Below, one piece after another: positions 7,926 through 15,265 of a stretch of DNA of 33,884 nt. Source of the stretch: Bacteroidota bacterium. Lineage in GTDB: Bacteria; Bacteroidota; Bacteroidia; Chitinophagales; Chitinophagaceae. The notes beneath the pieces were generated by a model. The model did not search any database. It saw nothing but the letters and a program-made list of their open reading frames with translations, and was not told the origin of the DNA. Location of the stretch: assembly GCA_018268035.1 (NCBI GenBank), contig JAFDXI010000072.1, positions 1 through 33,884 of the forward strand, given 5' to 3'. Position numbers and translations under genes: made by a program. Numbering within the stretch: position 1 is the stretch's first letter; each line of letters opens with the position of its first letter.

Positions 7926-8081
7926 ATGATACGTATTAAAATCGCACTGAAATCAATGCTTTCATTACCAGTGTTATATGAATCATCCAATCATTTCCTG
8001 TTCATATTGGGTGCATTTATTTATTGTCTAATTGTGTTCATTGTTTTAAAGACATTCAAATTCAACAGGGACAGGTTTTAA
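7926..8081 (+). CDS. 51-residue single-span membrane protein
   Basis: ATG at 7926 opens a 51-codon frame: basic amphipathic start MIRIKIALKSML, one hydrophobic span (FLFILGAFIYCLIVFIVL) and a basic tail FKFNRDRF. It ends 18 bp before the diacylglycerol kinase gene, in the same direction, and probably shares its transcript. The layout of a positively charged N-terminus, one helix and a charged tail is typical of real small membrane proteins. No family was recognised. Confidence 0.6.
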   Translation: MIRIKIALKSMLSLPVLYESSNHFLFILGAFIYCLIVFIVLKTFKFNRDRF

Positions 8082-8099
8082 AAAAATAAATCAAAAATT

Positions 8100-8489
8100 A
8101 TGTCACAGGAAAACAGCCAGGCTGTTGTTTATAAACAACAAATAAATAAGGCGTTCACCAATGCCTGGAACGGTATTACATACTTTTTTAAAAACGAACG
8201 CAACGGAATCATACAAGCCGGTGTAGCAATGCTGGTGCTATTGCTCGGGTTTTATTTTCATCTTTCACCATCTGAATGGATAATCATTATCGTTTGCATT
8301 GGCGCCGTAATCGCTATGGAAATGATGAATGCCGCCATCGAACAATTATGCAACCTTGTTTATAAGGAATATCATCCTGCAATAAAAATTATTAAAGATG
8401 TGGCTGCAGGTGCAGTGTTGTTTGTTGCCATCATCAGTTCCGTTATCGGGTTGATTATTTTCATTCCAAAAATTTTACAATTGTTATGA
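8100..8489 (+). CDS. Diacylglycerol kinase family protein (DgkA/UndK-like)
   Basis: The 129-residue membrane protein has the three-helix DgkA plan. An amphipathic N-terminus (KAFTNAWNGITYFFKNERN) and helix 1 (IIQAGVAMLVLLLGFYF) come first. Helix 2 ends in the catalytic/metal signature AMEMMNAAIEQLCN, and helix 3 follows KIIKDVAAGAVL. In E. coli DgkA the signature is ELLNSAIEAVVD-like, with Glu69 and Glu76 kept here and the final Asp replaced by Asn. The enzyme phosphorylates diacylglycerol or undecaprenol at the inner membrane; Gram-positive relatives prefer undecaprenol. It overlaps the next gene by four bases (ATGA), indicating translational coupling. Confidence 0.9.
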   Translation: MSQENSQAVVYKQQINKAFTNAWNGITYFFKNERNGIIQAGVAMLVLLLGFYFHLSPSEWIIIIVCIGAVIAMEMMNAAIEQLCNLVYKEYHPAIKIIKDVAAGAVLFVAIISSVIGLIIFIPKILQLL

Positions 8490-9151
8490 AGCTAAATAAA
8501 TTAAACGACATCCAGAAGTTGGTCACTGTTTCTGTAATGTTTACTTTATCATTATTGTTTATCCGTGCGGTATATACACATACACTGACTTATTTTTTTT
8601 ACCCCTGGAATTTATTTCTGGGATTGCTACCACTCTTCTTCAGTGGTATGTTATTGAGGCAGAAAAAATTTAACCTGATAAGCATTATGCTACTTTCTTT
8701 ATGGTTATTGTTTTTGCCCAATGCACCTTATCTTGTTACAGACATTTTCCATTTTGAAACAAGACCACCCATACCCCAGTGGTTTGATCTGATGCTTGTG
8801 GTTTCCGGAGCATGGAATGGTATTTTATTTTGCATGATATCATTATTGTGGGTTGAAAAATTTTTGAGAACCAGGTATAAATCAAAACTGGCAGAAGCAT
8901 TAATGTTTTTGACATTGATACCTTGCGGTTACGGAATATATATCGGGCGATATTTACGGTATAATAGTTGGGATGTTGTCACAGACCCTGTAAGCCTTAT
9001 CAAAACATCATCACATCATCTTTATCATCCTTTCCAAAACCTGAATGTGTGGTTGTTTACGATGGTGTTTGCGGTTTTTCTCGGCATCATTTATTTCACC
9101 ATAAAAAAACTGCCGCAGCTTATGATGCAACGGCAGTTTAAAAATGAATAA
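8486..9151 (+). CDS. DUF1361 membrane protein
   Basis: The 221-residue protein has about six to seven membrane helices and the conserved stretches of DUF1361: YPWNLFLGLLPLFFS, WLLFLPNAPYLVTDIFH, WFDLMLVVSGAWNG and GIYIGRYLRYNSWD. The NAPY-TDxFH and R-NSWD polar residues within membrane segments suggest a catalytic or transport role, but the family has no established function. Its ATG overlaps the dgkA-like stop, so both are made from one mRNA. It ends 10 bp from the convergent outer-membrane gene. Confidence 0.88.
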   Translation: MKLNKLNDIQKLVTVSVMFTLSLLFIRAVYTHTLTYFFYPWNLFLGLLPLFFSGMLLRQKKFNLISIMLLSLWLLFLPNAPYLVTDIFHFETRPPIPQWFDLMLVVSGAWNGILFCMISLLWVEKFLRTRYKSKLAEALMFLTLIPCGYGIYIGRYLRYNSWDVVTDPVSLIKTSSHHLYHPFQNLNVWLFTMVFAVFLGIIYFTIKKLPQLMMQRQFKNE

Positions 9152-9161
9152 AAATATTTTT

Positions 9162-12100
9162 TTAAAAATCAAATCCCAGAGACAAATAATAAACTGCAGG
9201 CCCCCTGAAAATTCCACGCATTTGCCAGCCCACATCGCCTCTGATGAAATAACCCAGCAAAGTACTTCTCACACCAAAACCATAGCCACCTGCAAATGGG
9301 CCGAGGCCACCCGCTTTCACCTTTACTGTCAATGGGCTGGGAACGCCGTTATCATTACTGGTAAATATTTGTGTTGGTCTTTTAATATTGCTCAAAGGCC
9401 CGTTCCATGCTGTGCCTAAATCAAAAAACTGTATCACCTGGAAATTACGAAGGAAAGCATTGTTAATAGGGGTGCTGAAAAGTGTTGTAAATACAGGCAA
9501 CCTGAATTCACTGTTCAACACAATATTGTTGCTGCCATTAGCAGCATTCTGATCAAAACCCCTGAGGTTTACTGCCAGGGTCTGGAATGAATAATCCACA
9601 CTTGGATCAGCAGTATTTATACTATTAAACTTCGGGAAAATATTTCCATCAGTGCCGCCGAGATAATAAATAAGTTTTGATTCACCCAAAGAAAAATCAC
9701 CGGCGGCTCTTACTGCCCAGATAAAATTCCTGTAAATCTTCAGGTAATGTCGGGCGTCAAAACCAAGATTGAAAACAGAACCACCTTGTGGTGAATTAAA
9801 AAATTCAGCATAAGCTTTCCACCTCAATCCATTCCATATATTGCCAGTAGGATTTATGGTGTTGTCATACACATATTCCAATCTTGCCTGAATGGTATTG
9901 ACAACAGAATCTTTTCTTTTTAATAGATCAGGGTAACCTGTATAACCATTGATACCATTGGCTAATGGCTTTAAAATCCCTATATCTTTTCTAAGGCCAA
10001 CAGTTAATTGCAAACGTTTTGTTTCATCAAAAGGATAAGCAATATTAGCCTGGTAAAGATGTGTGATCACTTCATTGTCAGCTGTATTCAGATCAAGACC
10101 CAGAGAATCATCAATACCGGTGAAAAAGCCTTCATAGTTGGTCACATTGCTCCGGTAATAAGTAAGGCCCCAGTCGAGCCGCCTGCGATAATTCTGGTAA
10201 GAAACAAAAACATCCTTATCTGTAAGCGATGTACCCAATCTGAAACCACCAATCAATTTTACATCTTCCATTATATCACTTACTCCCACCCTAAACATAA
10301 AGCCTGCAGGATCATTATTTAAATAAATAGGCCCTTGCTGATTATAACCACCAAATGGCTGATAACGGTTGATAAGAATATTGTTATTAAAGCCAGCTAA
10401 AACATAATCTGCTTCATATTTTTTCTTATAATCAAACAGTTTTGCCTTTTTTATATAATTAATCTTTTCAGGTATATAACCACCCGAAGTATTGGAAGTA
10501 TTGTTTGAAGAAGTATCTTTCTTCTCTTCTTCAAATTCATTCTGGAACTGATTATTATTTTCTGGTTGCGGCGCTTCTTCAACCTGAATAGATCTGCCAC
10601 TTTCGAGTTTTTCAGCAGTAATCATCCTGCGCACAAAATCAGTGGGACGTGCATTTACATTCCTTTTTCTCAATGCGGCTGAATCCACTCTTAGTTTATA
10701 TAAAAATTTATAGTCACCTTCCTGTCTCACTTCACTCACCTGGTCGTTGTTGCCGGCAACTCTTGTTTCCAGTAAACTGCTTTGATAATTGGTGATGGGG
10801 AATGTGTAAGTGCTGTCCTGATAAACTTTAAAATACCTGATACTATCGGGTTGTGATTTTTGCCAGGCCATTAATGTTGAATCCATTTCTTTCGGATCTG
10901 GGTTATGCAAAACATCTCCTCCAATATAATATAATGTGTCAAGCCCGCCTGTTTGTGAAGTGAAGAAACCAGCCCATCTGTTATTGATACCGTTTTCATT
11001 ACTGACAAATGTGTAGTGGTTCTGGTTGTATTGCATTGGATAACGGGCATCACCATATTTCATATTGGTGAGTTGTGTTATTTGCCTGAACTCACTGTTG
11101 TTATTGATATCAGCAAGAAATATGTTGAAATGGTTTCTGCTTGGCAATACTGTATCAGCATTTGGTGCGTTGATACCCGGCCTGTTGGATGCAAAAATAA
11201 TTCCTAACCTGCCACCAGTAAACGAAACAAACGCAGGGTCAAGATCATCATACACATCATTGGTAATTTGTTTGATAGCACCATTATCAATCCTGTAAGT
11301 ATAAATATCACTGTGGCCATTTTTTACAGCACTCAACACAAGTGTGTTGGCATTAAAAATAAAACCTGCATCGAGTATTTGATCAAAACCGTCAATCTCC
11401 TGTTTAAAACGTTTTAGGTTGGCTACCACATCATAAACAAACATGTAAGTCTTTCCTTCTTTTGTATAAATGCAAAGCAACCGTGTGCCTTTACCATCCC
11501 AGGCAAGGATAGGCATATTAGGGTTCATATCACCTACAATAGTGCGCACACCATAATCAAGTAAAGTGCTTTCCTGATATAGATTGTCGAAAAATTTTAC
11601 TTTGTATTTACCTTTTGTAAACTGTACTACTGCGTAAGAATTATTTTTTGGGTTAGGGTTAGCAGCAAAATGGTAGTAGTCGCTTTTGCTGGCATCTTCC
11701 ACAACTGTAAGTTTTCCACGTGGTGCATTGCGGCGACGTTTTATATCATCAACATATCGTTGTTGTTCTTCATTCATAAAATCAGCTAAAACTTCTTTGA
11801 ATTTTTTCTGGCAAATCCTTTGAGATGCTGTATTCAGGTTTTTATACAACCGGGCGAGATAAAGAAAATAAGTTACGTTTTGCGGTTTGTATTTTCTTGC
11901 GATATAATACCAGAATGCATGGCCGGCCATAGTGGGTTTATCAAATGCAAACTGGTAGAAATTATTATAATTTCCGCTTAATATCACATTTTTCAAAGCA
12001 TCATCATCTTCAATGCTCCAGGGCCTTGCCACATATTCTATATAGCCATCCGTTAACCATTGAGGCAGGTCAAGCAAAGCCTGGTTGCTGGCAAATTCTC

Positions 12101-12578
12101 CCAAATCATCTCCAAACAAAATATTGTTGGTAAGAATTTGTGCTATACCCTGCCTTACTTTAAGTCTGAAAGTATTGTGGTTGCCATCAAAATAAAGAGG
12201 CACGCGGTTGTTCACTAACTTGGTTAATCCACCCGCATTTTGCCAGTCAATACCCAGGCCGATATTGCTGGTTTTATAATCATCATAATTATTATAGATA
12301 ACCAGTGTAGCCCTGCGTTGCAATGGATAGTTGACTTCATTTTCGATAGAGTCCAGTTCTTCTTCAGCTAACTGAAGTACATATTTTGCAAGCTCCAAAC
12401 CACCTGGGTTATAATAAATATCAAAATTTTTTGATTGGTAAAACTTCCAGTCGAATTTTTTATACTGTACACGGTTTTTTCCATATTCTACTGAATTAAC
12501 CTGGGCAGTAACTAAAAAAGGCAAGAGCAACAGTGATATTCCTAAAATGATTCCCGTTCCTAAGCGTTTACTTTGCAT
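9162..12578 (-). CDS. Giant outer-membrane protein: dead peptidase-MA-like domain, beta-propeller, BamA-like barrel
   Basis: From the ATG at 12578 (MQSKRLGTG) the protein is about 1138 residues with a classical signal peptide ending ..VTAQ. Longer upstream frames would bury this signal and overlap the divergent gene. Residues about 40-190 resemble a gluzincin (peptidase MA) domain. However, the site expected to read HExxH is RQGIAQIL (about residues 142-149), and the later motif is LPQWLTDGYIEY. Residues about 280-560 hold PD40/TolB-like propeller repeats (DLDPAFVSFTGGRLGIIFASNRPG). A charged linker (EEEKKDTSSNN) leads to about 400 residues of alternating strands with BamA/Omp85-style features (NLRGFDQNA, FDLGTAW, GYGFGVRS) and a terminal Phe. 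It is probably an envelope-assembly or surface protein; its partner is unknown. Confidence 0.85.
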   Translation of the reverse strand: MQSKRLGTGIILGISLLLLPFLVTAQVNSVEYGKNRVQYKKFDWKFYQSKNFDIYYNPGGLELAKYVLQLAEEELDSIENEVNYPLQRRATLVIYNNYDDYKTSNIGLGIDWQNAGGLTKLVNNRVPLYFDGNHNTFRLKVRQGIAQILTNNILFGDDLGEFASNQALLDLPQWLTDGYIEYVARPWSIEDDDALKNVILSGNYNNFYQFAFDKPTMAGHAFWYYIARKYKPQNVTYFLYLARLYKNLNTASQRICQKKFKEVLADFMNEEQQRYVDDIKRRRNAPRGKLTVVEDASKSDYYHFAANPNPKNNSYAVVQFTKGKYKVKFFDNLYQESTLLDYGVRTIVGDMNPNMPILAWDGKGTRLLCIYTKEGKTYMFVYDVVANLKRFKQEIDGFDQILDAGFIFNANTLVLSAVKNGHSDIYTYRIDNGAIKQITNDVYDDLDPAFVSFTGGRLGIIFASNRPGINAPNADTVLPSRNHFNIFLADINNNSEFRQITQLTNMKYGDARYPMQYNQNHYTFVSNENGINNRWAGFFTSQTGGLDTLYYIGGDVLHNPDPKEMDSTLMAWQKSQPDSIRYFKVYQDSTYTFPITNYQSSLLETRVAGNNDQVSEVRQEGDYKFLYKLRVDSAALRKRNVNARPTDFVRRMITAEKLESGRSIQVEEAPQPENNNQFQNEFEEEKKDTSSNNTSNTSGGYIPEKINYIKKAKLFDYKKKYEADYVLAGFNNNILINRYQPFGGYNQQGPIYLNNDPAGFMFRVGVSDIMEDVKLIGGFRLGTSLTDKDVFVSYQNYRRRLDWGLTYYRSNVTNYEGFFTGIDDSLGLDLNTADNEVITHLYQANIAYPFDETKRLQLTVGLRKDIGILKPLANGINGYTGYPDLLKRKDSVVNTIQARLEYVYDNTINPTGNIWNGLRWKAYAEFFNSPQGGSVFNLGFDARHYLKIYRNFIWAVRAAGDFSLGESKLIYYLGGTDGNIFPKFNSINTADPSVDYSFQTLAVNLRGFDQNAANGSNNIVLNSEFRLPVFTTLFSTPINNAFLRNFQVIQFFDLGTAWNGPLSNIKRPTQIFTSNDNGVPSPLTVKVKAGGLGPFAGGYGFGVRSTLLGYFIRGDVGWQMRGIFRGPAVYYLSLGFDF

Positions 12579-12636
12579 AAATATCATTGAAATCTTAAAA
12601 ATAGCCAATAACTTGTAAAGGACTTGCAAAAACATT

Positions 12637-13278
12637 ATGATAAAAGTAGAGTATTTTACATTCAATCCCTTTGCTGAAAATAGTTATGTGTTGAGCAACG
12701 AAAAAGGGTATGCACTTATTATTGACCCGGGATGTTATTTTGACGAAGAGGAAAAAAAACTGTTTGGGTTGATTGATGCAAACAGGATTAAGCCCCTGCA
12801 GTTGTTAAACACTCACTGCCATATAGATCATGTTTTTGGCAATAATATTATCTATCAGCAATATCACCTTGAGCTATATATTTCAGAAGGTGAAAAACCT
12901 GTATTGGATTTTGCAGCAGCCACTGCAAAAATGTATGCCTTAAGATTTACTCCTTACACCGGCAAACTTCATTTTTTAAAAGAAGGGGACACTGTTTTTT
13001 TAGGAAATGATAAGCTGGAAATTTTTTTAACCCCCGGCCATTCACCAGCCAGCATTTGCTTCTATTGCAGGGAACAGGGTTTTATTATCAGCGGCGATGT
13101 ATTATTTAATGAAAGCATAGGCAGGTTTGATTTACCAGGTGGCAATGAGCAACAACTGTATAAAAGCATCCGTGAAAAATTGTATGTGTTGCCTGACGAC
13201 ACAATTGTTTATCCTGGCCATGGCGAACCAACTACTATTGGCTATGAAAAAAAATATAACCCTTTTGTGAAGGGTTGA
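12637..13278 (+). CDS. MBL-fold metallo-hydrolase (glyoxalase II-like)
   Basis: The 213-residue protein has the metallo-beta-lactamase signature THCHIDH with His60, His62, Asp64 and His65. The remaining metal ligands lie in TPGHSPASICFY, SGDVLFNESIGR (Asp bridging) and YPGHGEPTT. This matches the short hydroxyacylglutathione hydrolase-like family that hydrolyses thioesters in the cytoplasm; the actual substrate is unknown. There is no signal peptide. It is divergent from the outer-membrane gene, with 58 bp between starts. The last codons form a hairpin AACCCTT/AAGGGTT (13258-13276) that may help end transcription. Confidence 0.92.
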   Translation: MIKVEYFTFNPFAENSYVLSNEKGYALIIDPGCYFDEEEKKLFGLIDANRIKPLQLLNTHCHIDHVFGNNIIYQQYHLELYISEGEKPVLDFAAATAKMYALRFTPYTGKLHFLKEGDTVFLGNDKLEIFLTPGHSPASICFYCREQGFIISGDVLFNESIGRFDLPGGNEQQLYKSIREKLYVLPDDTIVYPGHGEPTTIGYEKKYNPFVKG

Positions 13279-13289
13279 ACAATGTAAAA

Positions 13290-14852
13290 TCAACCGGTAT
13301 AAACCCTTGATTTTGCATTTAAATATTTCTTATGAACAATGTCGTGCATGGGTTTTTGATACACTTTACTTTCCACCCATGAAATAATATCGAGATAAGA
13401 AAAAGCACGTAATTCAAAACGATTGCCTTCGAGGTGTTTTATTTTATAAAGAAAATTTTCAAACTCAGGTTTTAATTGTTTGGGTGATAATTTCAATGAT
13501 GTCCTGATAAACTTAAATATCTCTTCTTCCACCACTGAAAGGTTTTTCATTTTAGCCATAAAGCGATATACTGACTTTGTGAGAGGCTCAATGATTTCAT
13601 CATTTCCTAATTCATAATGCGCCATCAGGTGCAATAGCCTTGCATAACATTGCAGGTCACTACGCAGGTTGCCGTGTTCATTTATCACGCGATGCAGGTA
13701 ATCAATGCAGGCAGCATAATCACCATTGCTAAAATAGAGCTGTGCAATTTTATAATTGAAAACAAGGATCCTGTGCAGGTCCACATAAGTTGCATATTGC
13801 TCCAATCCTTTTTCAATACCTGGAATAATAGTAACACCTGCAGCAAATGTACCTGTCATCAAATGCCAGTTCAGCTTTGCCGCACTGATGTATATGAAAG
13901 TATGGATACGAAAATTATCATAAGTCAAAGCTGCCTGTGTTGAAGCAAACTTTTCAAATTTTTTTAATACCAATTGGAATCTTTCATAACTTCTCAGATT
14001 AAACAAAGCATTCAACAATGTGTGCAGGCCTTTAATATAATGGCCGGTTTCAACACTAACCATGGCCGGCTCTTCACTAAACAAATCAATCCAACGCTTA
14101 CTGTAACGGTAATACATTAAAAAATCCTGGCGAATAAAAGCATACCAGCAAAAACTTTGATAGAGGTATAGCCGTTCATAAAAATCAGTGATAGTTTCAG
14201 TGTTAGGCGGCAACATATTTTTAAAAAATGCACGGACACCTTTTTCATCCTCCTTATTCCTGGCATGGCCATTCTGCACATACCACCTGTACAGCAATAA
14301 AGCAAGATTGGAAAGTTTCACCACATTTTCAATATGTGTGCTGATATCGGTGGCTTCCCTTGCAATCTGTTCTGTTTTTTCTAATGAGCTCCTCGTGATA
14401 TGGAGTGTTTCTATTTTTTTCTCCAAAGAAATAACCTGCGCCAGGAAATTATACTTATGGTTTGCTTTTGCAAGATCCTTTGCCCGCTCCAGCATTTTAA
14501 AACTCTGTAGTTTCAAACCCCGATAATAAAGCACTCGGGCATAATCGAGTAGTTCACTTAACTGCAAGTCAATATTCACCGAAGTTTTTAATAATCTTAA
14601 ACTGGCAAGAAGCTGTTTATATAAATGGGCTTTTAAATTGGCTAATTGAGGTTTGGTAACGGGTTTAAGCCGCCGCATCAAAATTTTTTCATCATACTCA
14701 TCCATTTTATCTAAAGCATCAAATAGCTGGATGATTTTGAGGTTTTCATTTGATGAGCTTCTTTTGATATAAAGTTTAAAATGTCGTTTCTCCGACTTTT
14801 CAAGCGATTTTACCAATTGAAATAATGCGTCTGTAAACCTGTTGGCTGTCAT
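13290..14852 (-). CDS. Large all-helical conserved protein of unknown function (TPR-like)
   Basis: The 520-residue protein is almost entirely predicted helix, rich in Leu, Lys, Tyr and Ala, with helix-pair spacing that recalls TPR or other alpha-solenoid repeats (for example AQLYFSNGDYAACIDYLHRVI). There is no signal peptide or membrane helix, so it is probably cytoplasmic. The N-terminus MTANRFTDALFQLVKSLEKSEKRHF is basic. ATG 14852 is chosen over a TTG at 14894 because AAAGGA lies about nine bases upstream and the extra residues look non-coding. The family was not recognised. It converges with the MBL gene and is divergent from the small RNA and murA. Confidence 0.8.
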   Translation of the reverse strand: MTANRFTDALFQLVKSLEKSEKRHFKLYIKRSSSNENLKIIQLFDALDKMDEYDEKILMRRLKPVTKPQLANLKAHLYKQLLASLRLLKTSVNIDLQLSELLDYARVLYYRGLKLQSFKMLERAKDLAKANHKYNFLAQVISLEKKIETLHITRSSLEKTEQIAREATDISTHIENVVKLSNLALLLYRWYVQNGHARNKEDEKGVRAFFKNMLPPNTETITDFYERLYLYQSFCWYAFIRQDFLMYYRYSKRWIDLFSEEPAMVSVETGHYIKGLHTLLNALFNLRSYERFQLVLKKFEKFASTQAALTYDNFRIHTFIYISAAKLNWHLMTGTFAAGVTIIPGIEKGLEQYATYVDLHRILVFNYKIAQLYFSNGDYAACIDYLHRVINEHGNLRSDLQCYARLLHLMAHYELGNDEIIEPLTKSVYRFMAKMKNLSVVEEEIFKFIRTSLKLSPKQLKPEFENFLYKIKHLEGNRFELRAFSYLDIISWVESKVYQKPMHDIVHKKYLNAKSRVYTG

Positions 14853-14939
14853 ATCGTTTTTTCCTTTCAAATCCTTTGCCAGTAAGGGTTTCAACTATTT
14901 TTTAACCCTTTTGCCATAATCAAAATAAGTCTTTTTTGT

Positions 14940-14971
14940 TTTGAATGGCAGCAAATCTGGATATAATTTTA
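14940..14971 (+). promoter_or_regulatory. Promoter of the putative small RNA
   Basis: TTTG at 14940-14943 is followed after exactly 20 bp by TAATTTTA at 14964-14971. This matches the Bacteroidota pattern TTTG-N19-21-TAnnTTTG with one mismatch in the last base. Transcription would start near 14975. No protein-coding frame follows before the terminator at 15089-15123. Confidence 0.55.
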
Positions 14972-14974
14972 CAT

Positions 14975-15123
14975 CAGTTTAGTAAATCACAAGGCAAAGC
15001 AATCGTAGAGAAGCAATCTGAAAGAGGCCTGAACTAAACAAATAAACGAGATTATTTGAAGTTTTTCATATGGCAAGCAATCGTTAGAGGCCGTTCCGTT
15101 TCCACGGAGGGGCCATTTTTTTT
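14975..15123 (+). ncRNA. Putative small RNA, about 148 nt, family not identified
   Basis: A promoter-like pair at the left and a strong intrinsic terminator at the right bound about 148 nt with no coding frame. The 5' end GTTTAGT (14977-14983) can pair with ACTAAAC (15033-15039), closing a first domain in which AGGC/GCCT can also pair. The octamer AAGCAATC occurs three times (14997, 15011, 15075). The first and third copies extend to AAGCAATCGTAGAG and AAGCAATCGTTAGAG. It ends 143 bp before murA, and the murA start has its own promoter-like site, so a free small RNA is more likely than a leader. Known families such as 6S RNA could not be excluded by eye. Confidence 0.5.
15089..15123 (+). terminator. 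Intrinsic terminator of the putative small RNA
   Basis: An 11-position stem (GGCCGTTCCGT with ACGGAGGGGCC, one G-G mismatch and one G-T pair, loop TTCC) spans 15089-15114 and is followed after one A by eight T. Orientation is plus. No plus-strand protein gene lies within 1.8 kb upstream (the MBL gene ends at 13278), so it needs a non-coding transcript to terminate. Confidence 0.85.
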
Positions 15124-15207
15124 GGCGCACTAAATTAAGACTATATTTTAATCGTCCAATTTTATTTTCAAACTTTTCAAAATAAGTGCTCTTCAATTTT
15201 TACAGAT

Positions 15208-15241
15208 TTTGATTTTCATAGTTGAAATCATTTTATCTTTC
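15208..15241 (+). promoter_or_regulatory. Probable murA promoter
   Basis: TTTG (15208-15211) and TATCTTTC (15234-15241) are separated by 22 bp and lie 24 bp before the murA ATG. The -7 box has one mismatch to TAnnTTTG. The spacer is slightly long, so confidence is moderate. Confidence 0.4.
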
Positions 15242-15265
15242 ACCTCTTAACTATTATCATATTTT

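Noticed and set aside
9144-9419. 91-codon plus-strand frame at the end of the DUF1361 gene
   Set aside because: It is antisense to the strongly supported barrel end of the outer-membrane gene, and its translation has no domain.
14975-15123. Riboswitch or attenuator for murA
   Set aside because: The terminator is 143 bp before murA, a separate promoter-like pair lies between them, and no known riboswitch core was seen.
14987-15196. 69-codon minus-strand frame across the small-RNA locus
   Set aside because: It runs through the terminator hairpin and T-run in reverse and has no start signals; the RNA reading explains the region better.
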